Of a DNA stretch of 17,225 nucleotides, positions 6,449 through 13,211 are shown one piece after another (the first letter of the stretch is position 1; each line of letters begins with the position of its first letter). A program made the translations under genes and the position numbers. The notes beneath the pieces are model-generated. The model had not been told where the DNA came from and did no database searches. It was given only the letters and a program-made list of their open reading frames with translations. Source of the stretch: CAZGQY01 sp964528035 (lineage in GTDB: Bacteria; Pseudomonadota; Gammaproteobacteria; Methylococcales; UBA1147); the NCBI GenBank assembly GCA_964528035.1, contig CAZGQY010000082.1:1-17225 (forward strand), read 5' to 3'.

Positions 6449-7769
6449 TTTTGTTTTGTTATCGTTGATTTATGTACTCTGCACAGGAATTGTTTACGCT
6501 GGGCCGAATATACAGCATTGGACACAGGAGAATGGAGCGAGAGTCTATTATGTGGAAGCTAAAGGCCTGCCGCTGGTTGATATTCAACTGGTTTTTGATG
6601 CCGGTAGTGCTCGAGATGGAGATCGTTTTGGAATAGCGACTATGACCTCCATATTGTTGGATAAGGGCGCTGGCGAATGGAATGTAGAACAAATCGCACA
6701 ACGCCTGGAAGGCGTAGGTGCCAGGTTGGACACAAGTGTATCCAGAGATTCTGCATCCTTAAGTTTACGCAGTCTGACTCAGCCTCGGATCCTTGATGTT
6801 GCTTTGGATACTGCTGCTAAAATCATTAGCGATCCAAAATTTGATCAGGCTGATTTTGAACGTGAAAAAAATCGGGTATTGACGGCCATCCATCGACAAA
6901 AAGAATCTCCTGCGGCTTTGGCTAAGATGACTTATTTTAACCGACTGTATGGTGACCATCCCTACGCCCATCCATCCATCGGTGTTGATGAAACGGTATC
7001 GGCATTGAAGCGAGAGGATATCTTAAGTTTTTTTAATGAGTATTATGTTTCCCGTAATACTATGGTAGTTATCGTTGGTGACGTCAACAGGGCTCAGGCC
7101 GAGCTCATTTCTGAACATCTAACCGCGGGTATGAAAGCGGGAAAGAAACCAGCCGGAATACCGGTGGTTGGTTATGATAAAAAACAGAACTCTGAATTCA
7201 TTCAATTTTCCTCAACCCAGACTCATATCTATTCAGGCATGCCGGCTTTGAAACGCGGGGATGCGAATTATTTTGCGTTATATGTGGGTAACCACATACT
7301 GGGTGGTAGTGGTCTGGTATCCAGAATTAGTGAAGAAATCCGTGAGAAACGGGGTTTAGCTTACAGTTCACACAGTTATTTTTCACCGTTGAAGCAACAA
7401 GGGCCTTTTACCATGGGCCTGCAGACCCGCAATGATCAGGCAACGCAAGCTCTTGAGGTGTTAAATCAAACGCTTGACGAATTTATTCAAAAAGGTCCCA
7501 GTGAGAAAGAGCTGGAATCGGCCAAGAAGAATATTACAGGTGGCTTTGTACTGCGTTTCGACAGTAACACTAAAGTTGCCGATTATGTGGCGATGATCGG
7601 ATATTATGGTATGCCACTGGATTATCTGGATACTTTTTCGGACAAAGTAAACGCGGTCAGTCGGGAGCAAATTGTCAGTGCGTTTCAGTCTCAAATCGGA
7701 CTGGATCGTTTCCAAACCGTATTGGTTGGCGGGGATTCGAAATCAAGCAGCGAAAAAACAGCCAACTAA
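6438..7769 (+). CDS. M16 family protein lacking the zinc motif, non-catalytic partner
   Basis: Encodes 443 residues with a signal peptide (cleavage near VYA-GP, residues 19-23). It has the same two-domain M16 layout as its upstream neighbour. Where active members have HxxEH it reads ATMTS (about residues 67-71), so it cannot bind catalytic zinc. It keeps the C-terminal Arg/Tyr region typical of partner subunits (Arg302 and Arg305 in IREKRGLAYS, with Tyr309 and Tyr314). A strong AGGAGG (6427-6432) lies 5 bases before the ATG, inside the end of the first M16 gene, which ensures coupled translation. Its own 3' end overlaps the inferred start of rsmD. Likely role: substrate recognition in an M16 heterodimer. 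Confidence 0.92.
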   Translation: MRINFVLLSLIYVLCTGIVYAGPNIQHWTQENGARVYYVEAKGLPLVDIQLVFDAGSARDGDRFGIATMTSILLDKGAGEWNVEQIAQRLEGVGARLDTSVSRDSASLSLRSLTQPRILDVALDTAAKIISDPKFDQADFEREKNRVLTAIHRQKESPAALAKMTYFNRLYGDHPYAHPSIGVDETVSALKREDILSFFNEYYVSRNTMVVIVGDVNRAQAELISEHLTAGMKAGKKPAGIPVVGYDKKQNSEFIQFSSTQTHIYSGMPALKRGDANYFALYVGNHILGGSGLVSRISEEIREKRGLAYSSHSYFSPLKQQGPFTMGLQTRNDQATQALEVLNQTLDEFIQKGPSEKELESAKKNITGGFVLRFDSNTKVADYVAMIGYYGMPLDYLDTFSDKVNAVSREQIVSAFQSQIGLDRFQTVLVGGDSKSSSEKTAN

Positions 7770-8305
7770 GAATTATCGGTGGAGAATGGCGAAGCCGAAA
7801 AATTGAATTTTCTGCAACCGATGGCTTACGTCCAACCCCGGATCGCGTTCGAGAAACTTTATTTAACTGGTTGCGATTCGATATTTTAGGTGCAAGCTGT
7901 CTTGATCTTTTTGCTGGCAGTGGAATTTTAGGTTTTGAAGCCGCGTCCAGAGGTTCTGCGCGAGTGCTCATGGTCGACCGGGATATTCGGGTTCAGCGGT
8001 CGATTTTGGCAAATGTAGAAAAACTGCAAGCCAGTCAGGTTTCAGTAAGTCAGGCCGATGTCCTCGAGTTTTTGGCTGTTTCCCCATCTCTGTCATACAA
8101 TGTTGTATTTCTTGATCCCCCGTATCGAAATTCTATCCTTGCTGAATGTTGCGTTAAATTGAATGGCAACGGATGGTTGGCTCCCGGGGCAAAAATATAT
8201 TTAGAGAAGGCTGCTGCAGCAGAAAAAATTGTCGTACCAAAGAATTGGCAATTATTGCGCGAAAAAATCGCGGGCCAGGTTGCGTATAATTTGTATGAGA
8301 CATAA
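7742..8305 (+). CDS. rsmD: 16S rRNA (guanine(966)-N2)-methyltransferase, apparent non-AUG start
   Basis: Methylates G966 of 16S rRNA using S-adenosylmethionine. The conserved N-terminus LRIIGGEWRSRK and RPTPDRVRETLFNWL is encoded from about 7766, well before the first usable start codon in frame (TTG at 7871). The SAM motif is DLFAGSG and the catalytic motif FLDPPY; with a start at 7742 these are residues 55-61 and 123-128, and the protein is 187 residues, normal for RsmD. I chose ATC at 7742 because GGGGA (7731-7735) is 6 bases upstream and the resulting start (KQRKNSQLRIIGG) matches family N-termini. ATT at 7721 is the other near-cognate option. A single sequencing error, or a frameshift from the M16 frame, would also explain it. 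It overlaps the M16 partner gene by 28 bases and ends 3 bases before coaD. Confidence 0.88.
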   Translation: MKQRKNSQLRIIGGEWRSRKIEFSATDGLRPTPDRVRETLFNWLRFDILGASCLDLFAGSGILGFEAASRGSARVLMVDRDIRVQRSILANVEKLQASQVSVSQADVLEFLAVSPSLSYNVVFLDPPYRNSILAECCVKLNGNGWLAPGAKIYLEKAAAAEKIVVPKNWQLLREKIAGQVAYNLYET

Positions 8306-8308
8306 AAA

Positions 8309-8785
8309 ATGAACACTATAGCGATCTACCCCGGTACTTTTGACCCGATTACCAATGGTCACGTCGATTTGATCTTAAGAGCCGCAAAAATATTTGATAA
8401 ATTGATTGTAGCAGTCGCGGTTAACCTGGAGAAACAGACATTGTTCGATGTGGATGAACGCGTGGCGATGGCTGAGTCGGTTGTCTCGAAATGCTCAAAT
8501 GTTGAGTGTCTGGGTTTTGATTCCCTGTTGGTCGAATGTGCTCAGAAAGTGGGTGCAACTGTAATCTTGCGTGGTTTGCGAGCGGTATCGGATTTCGAAT
8601 ACGAATTCCAATTGGCCAGCATGAACCGTAGATTGGCCATTGAATTTGAAACAATGTTTCTTACTCCTGCGGAACAATACGCGTTTATTTCATCGAGTAT
8701 GGTTAGAGAAATAGCGAAGTTAGGAGGAGATGTGTCCAGTTTTGTTCCTGATGAAGTGAATGTATTGTTGGCAGACAAATTTTAG
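8309..8785 (+). CDS. coaD: Phosphopantetheine adenylyltransferase
   Basis: Catalyses the fourth step of coenzyme A synthesis: ATP plus 4'-phosphopantetheine gives dephospho-CoA. It is a hexameric cytosolic nucleotidyltransferase. At 158 residues the length is typical. The N-terminal nucleotide motif YPGTFDPITNGH has the TxGH signature at residues 15-18. RGLRAVSDFEYE (88-99) holds the conserved Arg88 and Arg91, and ISSSMVRE (127-134) is the C-terminal ATP-binding signature. The ATG follows the rsmD stop by three bases with only a weak ribosome site, so translation is probably coupled. The rsmD-coaD order is very common in bacteria. Confidence 0.97.
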   Translation: MNTIAIYPGTFDPITNGHVDLILRAAKIFDKLIVAVAVNLEKQTLFDVDERVAMAESVVSKCSNVECLGFDSLLVECAQKVGATVILRGLRAVSDFEYEFQLASMNRRLAIEFETMFLTPAEQYAFISSSMVREIAKLGGDVSSFVPDEVNVLLADKF

Positions 8786-8793
8786 GTGGCTTC

Positions 8794-9048
8794 ATGGCAT
8801 TATTGATTACGGACGAATGTATTAATTGCGACGTGTGCGAAATGGAATGTCCGAATTCTGCAATTTCGCAAGGCGAAGAAATTTACGAAATAAATCCATC
8901 AATGTGTACCGAATGTGTGGGACACTTCGATACGCCTCAATGCGTGGTCGTGTGTCCGGTTGAATGTATTATCAACGATCCTGATCGTGTTGAAAGCCAG
9001 GATTCCTTGCAGCAGAAATATTTGCAGTTAACGGCTGAAAATGAATAG
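8794..9048 (+). CDS. YfhL-type 2[4Fe-4S] ferredoxin (Allochromatium type)
   Basis: A small electron carrier of 84 residues. The first half has C9-xx-C12-xx-C15-xxx-C19-Pro. The second has C38-xx-C41, an eight-residue insertion, C50-xxx-C54-Pro and an extra C58. That spacing, with a C-terminal helical extension, is characteristic of Allochromatium vinosum-type ferredoxins, which have very low-potential clusters. AGGTGG (8784-8789) overlaps the coaD stop and lies 4 bases before the ATG. In Pseudomonas a similar ferredoxin (fdx1) also sits between coaD and a gamma-glutamyltransferase gene, which supports the assignment. The redox partner is unknown. Confidence 0.95.
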   Translation: MALLITDECINCDVCEMECPNSAISQGEEIYEINPSMCTECVGHFDTPQCVVVCPVECIINDPDRVESQDSLQQKYLQLTAENE

Positions 9049-9087
9049 CTTGTATCCCAACTACAAAACTTGCCTGGTCGCTATACT

Positions 9088-10770
9088 GTGAACATTAAAA
9101 GTAACCATCTGTTCAAGCTGCGCATAATACTTTGTTTGCTTATATTTCTTGAGGCAGGATGCGCAACGCCACCCAAATCAGCCATTGCCAGTGCTCATCC
9201 ACTGGCCTCGCAGGCTGGATTCGAAATATTGGACGTTGGAGGAAATGCTTTTGACGCAGCAGTTGCGGTTAGTGCAGCGCTCGCTGTGGTGGAACCCTCG
9301 GGATCGGGTTTAGGTGGCGGTGGTTTCTGGTTGCTGCATCGTGCCAGTGACGGTAAACAGGTGATGATCGATGGCAGGGAACGAGCACCAATGGCTGCGA
9401 CTCGGGGTATGTTTCTGGATGCAAATGGGAATTTTGATCAATCACGTTCCTTAAACGGTGCGTTGGCTGCAGGGATACCCGGTATGCCTGCAGCGATTGT
9501 TCATATGGCAGAAAAATATGGTGAGTTACCGATTGCTCAAAGTCTTGGGCCAGCCATACGATATGCTCGTGAAGGTTTTTTGGTTGATGAGGGATACCTT
9601 AGGCTGATCGCTTTTCGAGCTAAAGTGATGAAGCAATATCCAAGTGCTGCCTCTATATTCCTTCATAACAAGGAAAATCCCAAGCCCCCTTTTCGATTGC
9701 AGCAGACTGATCTTGCCAATACCCTGGAGCAGATTGGAAAACGGGGTAAAGCGGGATTTTACCAGGGATCGGTTGGGCAGGCGCTGGTTGCCGGAGTTCG
9801 GTCGGCTGGAGGCATCTGGACTCGGAAGGATCTGCAAGATTACGCGATTGTTGAACGCAAACCTGTTATCTGGAATTATAAGGGAATCAAAATAACCAGT
9901 GCTGCACCACCTTCTTCCGGTGGGGTTGTGTTGACTGAGGCGTTGAATATTTTATCCGCATTTGATCTTGCCAATGAAACAAAGATAAACCGCAAGCATC
10001 TCATCATCGAATCGATGCGTCGCGCCTATCGGGATCGAGCCAGATATTTGGGGGATCCTGATTATATTCAAATGCCGTTGCCACGGTTGTTGAGTGCAGC
10101 TTATGCGGAAAAGCTGCGTTCAGACATACGAATAGATCATGCGGGTTTTGCTTCTGAGACCGTGGATACTGCTGTAGATCCAGTTGAAGGGCAAAACACT
10201 ACGCATTTTTCCGTGCTGGATAAGGCTGGAAATCGAGTTTCAGCGACATTGAGCATCAATTATCCATTTGGCTCCTGCCTGGTAGCCAAAGGTACCGGCG
10301 TATTACTGAACGACGAAATGGATGACTTCGTTGGACAAAAAGGATCCCCGAATACCTACGGATTGACTGGCGGAGAAGCCAATGCAATTGAACCGGGTAA
10401 GCGAATGCTATCCAGTATGACGCCGACCTTTCTTGAGGATAGCGAGCGAGTGGCTATCCTGGGAACACCCGGTGGCAGTCGAATCATCTCTATGGTTTTG
10501 TTGGCGATCCTGGACTTTAGCGAGGGTCACGACGTAGATTCATGGGTCGCTGTACCGCGATTTCATCACCAGTACGAACCCGATCTTGTGCAATATGAGA
10601 AAGGTGGGTTATCCTACGATGAAATACAATTGTTGGAAAAAAAAGGACATAAATTTAAAGAAATAAAACGCCACTATGGAAATATGCAAGCCATATTGTG
10701 GAATAAACGAAACCAGTCCGTCACTGCGGCGAGTGATCCCAGAAAGTATGGGATGGCGATTGTGCGTTGA
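9088..10770 (+). CDS. ggt: Gamma-glutamyltransferase, probable lipoprotein
   Basis: Hydrolyses or transfers the gamma-glutamyl group of glutathione and related compounds outside the cytoplasm. It is an Ntn-hydrolase that cuts itself into two subunits. From GTG at 9088 it has 560 residues. The hydrophobic leader ends in LEAGC (Cys25), a lipobox with an unusual Glu at -3, so lipid anchoring is likely but not certain. The large subunit contains DGRERAP, with the substrate-binding arginine. The autoprocessing Thr is Thr371 in NTTHFSV, and the small subunit carries LNDEMDDF, MLSSMTPT and GTPGGSRI (459-466). A TTG at 9070 would add six residues; GTG 9088 gives a more normal signal peptide, although neither has a clear ribosome site. 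It is the last gene of the operon; the terminator is at 10901-10942. Confidence 0.93.
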   Translation: MNIKSNHLFKLRIILCLLIFLEAGCATPPKSAIASAHPLASQAGFEILDVGGNAFDAAVAVSAALAVVEPSGSGLGGGGFWLLHRASDGKQVMIDGRERAPMAATRGMFLDANGNFDQSRSLNGALAAGIPGMPAAIVHMAEKYGELPIAQSLGPAIRYAREGFLVDEGYLRLIAFRAKVMKQYPSAASIFLHNKENPKPPFRLQQTDLANTLEQIGKRGKAGFYQGSVGQALVAGVRSAGGIWTRKDLQDYAIVERKPVIWNYKGIKITSAAPPSSGGVVLTEALNILSAFDLANETKINRKHLIIESMRRAYRDRARYLGDPDYIQMPLPRLLSAAYAEKLRSDIRIDHAGFASETVDTAVDPVEGQNTTHFSVLDKAGNRVSATLSINYPFGSCLVAKGTGVLLNDEMDDFVGQKGSPNTYGLTGGEANAIEPGKRMLSSMTPTFLEDSERVAILGTPGGSRIISMVLLAILDFSEGHDVDSWVAVPRFHHQYEPDLVQYEKGGLSYDEIQLLEKKGHKFKEIKRHYGNMQAILWNKRNQSVTAASDPRKYGMAIVR

Positions 10771-10828
10771 CGGGGCTGTTCGAGAATAAAGAGCCTACTG
10801 TGGAAAAGTGGTTTTGAGAGCACTTTTT

Positions 10829-10887
10829 CGATTAAAAGTAAGGTTGATCTGAGGAGTGTCTTAATCGAGGTTTGCGACAGTCAACCT
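10829..10887 (+). other. Interleaved inverted repeats in the ggt 3' region (possible pseudoknot)
   Basis: CGATTAA (10829-10835) pairs with TTAATCG (10861-10867), and AGGTTGA (10841-10847) pairs with TCAACCT (10881-10887). The two stems interlock, as in an H-type pseudoknot. They lie between the ggt stop and its terminator, so they would be in the 3' untranslated RNA. Each stem is only 7 bp and could be chance. Confidence 0.25.
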
Positions 10888-10900
10888 GTACCGTATGTGT

Positions 10901-10942
10901 AGCCAAGGATGGGAATTAACTGATTCGGCCTTGGCTTTTTTT
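10901..10942 (+). terminator. Intrinsic terminator of the M16-rsmD-coaD-fdx-ggt operon
   Basis: AGCCAAGG (10901-10908) pairs perfectly with CCTTGGCT (10929-10936), and seven T residues end the element (10936-10942). The 20-base loop can form a small inner GAAT/ATTC stem. It lies 130 bp after the ggt stop, which closes the operon. Confidence 0.85.
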
Positions 10943-11022
10943 CAACTCGTTTTATTGTAATGGTTGGCGATAAGATAAAAAATGGCGGTTATTTTTCTTA
11001 TATTCTGCAATGTTAAAATCCA

Positions 11023-11028
11023 TATAAT
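11023..11028 (+). promoter_or_regulatory. Consensus -10 box for the GST-like gene
   Basis: A perfect TATAAT lies 37 bp before the ATG at 11065. The -35 is not clear. A start point around 11035 would leave almost no leader for the upstream ATG at 11041, which supports 11065 as the start of the gene. Confidence 0.4.
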
Positions 11029-11064
11029 TGGATCAACATAATGGGTAAAGCTTGGAATCCTGCG

Positions 11065-11814
11065 ATGAAACTCTATCAATTCCCGATCTCTCATTATTGC
11101 GAAAAAGCACGTTGGGCATTGCAATTCAAAAATGCCAGATTCCAACAAGTCAATATCCCACCTGGACTCCACAATTTCATCATTAAACGAAACGCGCCTG
11201 CGGCCCTGGACCCGATCACCGTCCCACTGCTCATCAAAGGCTCTGAGGTCATTCAGGGTTCTGGAGAAATAATCAGTTATATTGACCGTGTTATTCCCGA
11301 ATACCCACTGGGATTTAAAAATAAAAATCTACAAAAAGAAGCGCTTGATTTAGAATATTTTCTGGATGAAACAGTCGCGACCTTATTCCGATCACTGGCC
11401 TACAATATTTTTCTTAAAGACCGAAAAACGCTAATCCAATTCTGGAGTACCGATGGCCCCATCTATACACGAACCTGGCTGACCCTTGCTATGCCATTCA
11501 TCGGACGAGCGATCCGCCAAATGTATCAAACCGATTCGATTTATATTGAGGGCTATAAAAAGCAATTCAGCACCGCATTAGATCGGCTGGATACCCTCTG
11601 CGAATCGAAGACATTTCTGGTTGGAGATCGCTTCAGCCGCGCTGACCTGACAATGGCCGCGATCTTGGCGCCCATGGTATTTCCGAAAGAGCATCCTTAT
11701 CCAAGTCCGGTACCCCTTCCAGATGAATTTCAACAGTTTTGCAATGACCACGCTCAACGGCCGGTACTCACGCGAATTGCCGAACTGTATCGCCAGTATA
11801 GACAGTCCCACTGA
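11065..11814 (+). CDS. Glutathione S-transferase-like protein
   Basis: Has a thioredoxin-fold GSH-binding domain followed by an all-helical domain, 249 residues from ATG 11065. The start MKLYQFPISHYCEKARWAL has the CxxxR-type N-terminal motif with Cys12 as the possible catalytic residue. TVPLL contains the cis-proline, and GSGEIISYID supplies the Glu/Ser that binds the gamma-glutamyl part. FSRADLTMAAI in the C-terminal domain is the usual N-capping region. ATG at 11041 would add eight residues, but GGAA at 11054-11057 lies 7 bases before ATG 11065 and family members usually begin near here. The substrate is unknown. It follows ggt on the same strand but is separated by a terminator, so a shared glutathione role is only suggestive. 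Confidence 0.85.
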   Translation: MKLYQFPISHYCEKARWALQFKNARFQQVNIPPGLHNFIIKRNAPAALDPITVPLLIKGSEVIQGSGEIISYIDRVIPEYPLGFKNKNLQKEALDLEYFLDETVATLFRSLAYNIFLKDRKTLIQFWSTDGPIYTRTWLTLAMPFIGRAIRQMYQTDSIYIEGYKKQFSTALDRLDTLCESKTFLVGDRFSRADLTMAAILAPMVFPKEHPYPSPVPLPDEFQQFCNDHAQRPVLTRIAELYRQYRQSH

Positions 11815-11863
11815 AGCCCTTTGGGCTGGGTATTGGAAAAATTTCGGCCAAGCGAATTCTGTC

Positions 11864-12127
11864 ATGCCGAAAAGCGATCTTCCCAATCCAGCGCGAAATC
11901 TGAGCGGCTACGGTAAGTACCCGCCAGACCCAAAATGGCCGGAGAACGCTCGGATTGTATTAAATTTTGTAATTAATATCGAGGAAGGATCGGAACGTTG
12001 TATTTTGAATGGAGACCCTAATTCGGAAAATTACCTAGCCGAAATCGCAAACCGTAAACGTATCAACGAGACTATTTATCCGAATAGATCTTCGAATATG
12101 GAGCCCGATGCGGTGTTTGGCGACTAG
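11864..12127 (+). pseudogene. 5' remnant of a PuuE-like polysaccharide deacetylase (allantoinase family)
   Basis: About 87 codons from ATG 11864 match the N-terminus of PuuE-type polysaccharide deacetylase-family allantoinases: RNLSGYGKYPPDPKWP, then ARIVLNFVINIEEGSE and ILNGDPNSENYLAEI. Intact members are about 300 residues. Here similarity fades after LAEI, a faint NME aligns with the family NMES segment, and a TAG ends the frame at 12125-12127. The metal-binding histidines and the catalytic core are absent. No other part of the gene follows; a GNAT fragment follows instead. No ribosome site is seen. This is a truncated, non-functional relic, probably from a deletion or recombination. Confidence 0.72.
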
Positions 12128-12182
12128 TAAACATTTTCCACCATGGGGGAAATGAACAAGCGACAACTATGCTGACATATAG

Positions 12183-12359
12183 GGAGCTGGTTGTGTATTG
12201 CTTGGAACCCCATCTTATTACTCCCGATTTGGCTTTGAACCAATGCCAGCTCTCAAACTACCAGATGTGCCCCCAGAGTATTTTCAGGCACTGTCATTTA
12301 CCTCGAAGATGCCTCATGGGAACGTAACATATCATGAAGCATTTAATGCAAAGGGCTAA
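12183..12359 (+). pseudogene. 3' remnant of a GNAT acetyltransferase
   Basis: The frame is bounded by TAG at 12180-12182 and TAA at 12357-12359. It reads GAGCVLLGTPSYYSRFGFEP, then LPDVPPEYFQALSF and GNVTYHEAFNAKG. This is the C-terminal third of a YhbS-like GNAT N-acetyltransferase: the VLG-P-YY-RFGF motif, the VP-EYF-AL strand and the final YH-AF. No start codon or acetyl-CoA binding motif (Q/RxxGxG/A) is present upstream; the preceding 55 bp after the PuuE stub do not continue the frame. It is a fragment left by recombination, not an expressed gene. Confidence 0.72.
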
Positions 12360-12507
12360 CCGGTGTTCCTACCGTGACGCGTCATAAGGGCTTTAATGCA
12401 GAGACTGAAATAACCTACCTTGCAGGTAATACTTAGTCGTTATCTCTGACAATCCCTTCATATAAAGTAGTCTTATTATCTGCTGGATCGATTTAGTCCA
12501 ACAGAGA

Positions 12508-12570
12508 TTTATACGTTATGCGGTAATGCTCTGTGAAAACCTTGAGTTTTGTGATCGCGGGACGTATAAA
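12508..12570. repeat. 9-bp inverted repeat enclosing copy 1 of the 33-bp repeat
   Basis: TTTATACGT (12508-12516) and ACGTATAAA (12562-12570) are perfect inverted copies. They flank the first copy of the dispersed repeat at 12520-12552. Inside, AAAAC/GTTTT can form a small inner stem. The second repeat copy does not share these arms, so they belong to the local context. Confidence 0.5.
12520..12552 (+). repeat. Dispersed 33-bp repeat, copy 1 (truncated hairpin)
   Basis: Matches 15603-15635 at 30 of 33 positions in the same direction; the core is CTCTGTGAAA plus CTTGAGTTTTGT. Copy 2 continues into sequence that completes a longer hairpin. Copy 1 diverges right after TTTTGT, so it looks truncated. 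Together the two copies bracket the accessory block of small genes, DUF2130 gene, intron remnant and toxin-antitoxin genes. Confidence 0.75.
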
Positions 12571-12617
12571 TACTGAGTTGTTATATCTCCTGAAGATAAA
12601 TTGCATAGAATACCCGT

Positions 12618-12851
12618 ATGGATTTCGAAATCATTAGCGACATTCGTTATTCTGAGAGCTTTGCGCAGGGAGCTGGGATTAGGGAACTTTTGCGCCAACA
12701 GAAAATCCACGGAAAAGGTCGCTGGCGGAAATGCAAAGGTGAAGCTACCGTCAGGTTGGCAGATGGAACGGAGCTAAATGCAGAGGTTCAATGGTACGAA
12801 GCTCACGGTATAGGAAAACGCGAGTTTAAAATCAAGCGGTATTTGGAGTAA
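12618..12851 (+). CDS. Conserved small protein of unknown function, first of a coupled pair
   Basis: Encodes 77 residues, basic and soluble, with no signal or membrane segment. Recognisable conserved strings are GRWRKCKGEATVRL and EVQWYEAHGIGKREFKIKR (residues 59-77 region); I recall similar short proteins as unannotated conserved genes in several proteobacteria, often with a partner like the next gene. The central part looks like a small beta-rich fold (VRLADGTELNAEVQWYEAHG). The stop overlaps the ATG at 12851 by one base and GGAG at 12845-12848 serves the next gene, so the two are translationally coupled. No clear ribosome site precedes ATG 12618. Function unknown. Confidence 0.72.
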   Translation: MDFEIISDIRYSESFAQGAGIRELLRQQKIHGKGRWRKCKGEATVRLADGTELNAEVQWYEAHGIGKREFKIKRYLE

Positions 12852-12856
12852 TGTTT

Positions 12857-13078
12857 ATGGTAAACCCTAAATTTGTTATTTGTGTAAGTAATTTGGGCTA
12901 CGAGGTATCATTGGAGCGCCGCAAATTGTACCAGTTAATGCCAGATGAAGTAGCTGCAAAGCATCATCAGTTGCGAATAGTTGATGAGTCGGGAGAGGAT
13001 CATTTATATCCAGAATCCTGCTTTTTACGGGTAGCTTTACCCGAAAACGTCGCACAGCAAGTCGCACATATTGCATAA
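12857..13078 (+). CDS. Conserved small protein of unknown function, second of a coupled pair
   Basis: Encodes 73 residues from ATG 12857 (MVNPKFVICVSNLGYEVSLE). The alternative ATG at 12851 overlaps the previous stop, but GGAG at 12845-12848 is only 2 bases from it and 8 bases from 12857, so 12857 is preferred. The pattern CVSNLGYEVSLERRKLYQLM, followed by RIVDESGEDHLYPESCF, resembles a short, widespread, unannotated protein that I recall: N-terminal strand, a -SLE-RK-Y segment, then DESGEDYLYP. The shape suggests a small SH3-like barrel, which is inference only. A hairpin with a T-run ends the pair at 13077-13115. Function unknown. Confidence 0.72.
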   Translation: MVNPKFVICVSNLGYEVSLERRKLYQLMPDEVAAKHHQLRIVDESGEDHLYPESCFLRVALPENVAQQVAHIA

Positions 13079-13115
13079 CCAGGCGGTCAACCTGAGGTAA
13101 TACTGCTGGTTTTTT
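13077..13115 (+). terminator. Probable intrinsic terminator after the small gene pair
   Basis: AACCAG (13077-13082) pairs with CTGGTT (13106-13111), and the element ends in TTTTTT (13110-13115). The 23-base loop can form an inner CAGG/CCTG stem. It overlaps the stop codon of the second small gene and separates the pair from the DUF2130 gene, which begins at 13212. Confidence 0.6.
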
Positions 13116-13211
13116 CTAAGGTAGCTGGCCGATTTGTGGGCCTCATGCGCCATACTACGGATATTGTCCGTGGCTGACATTTACCCAGGTGCAGGCAAAG
13201 GATAAATAATC

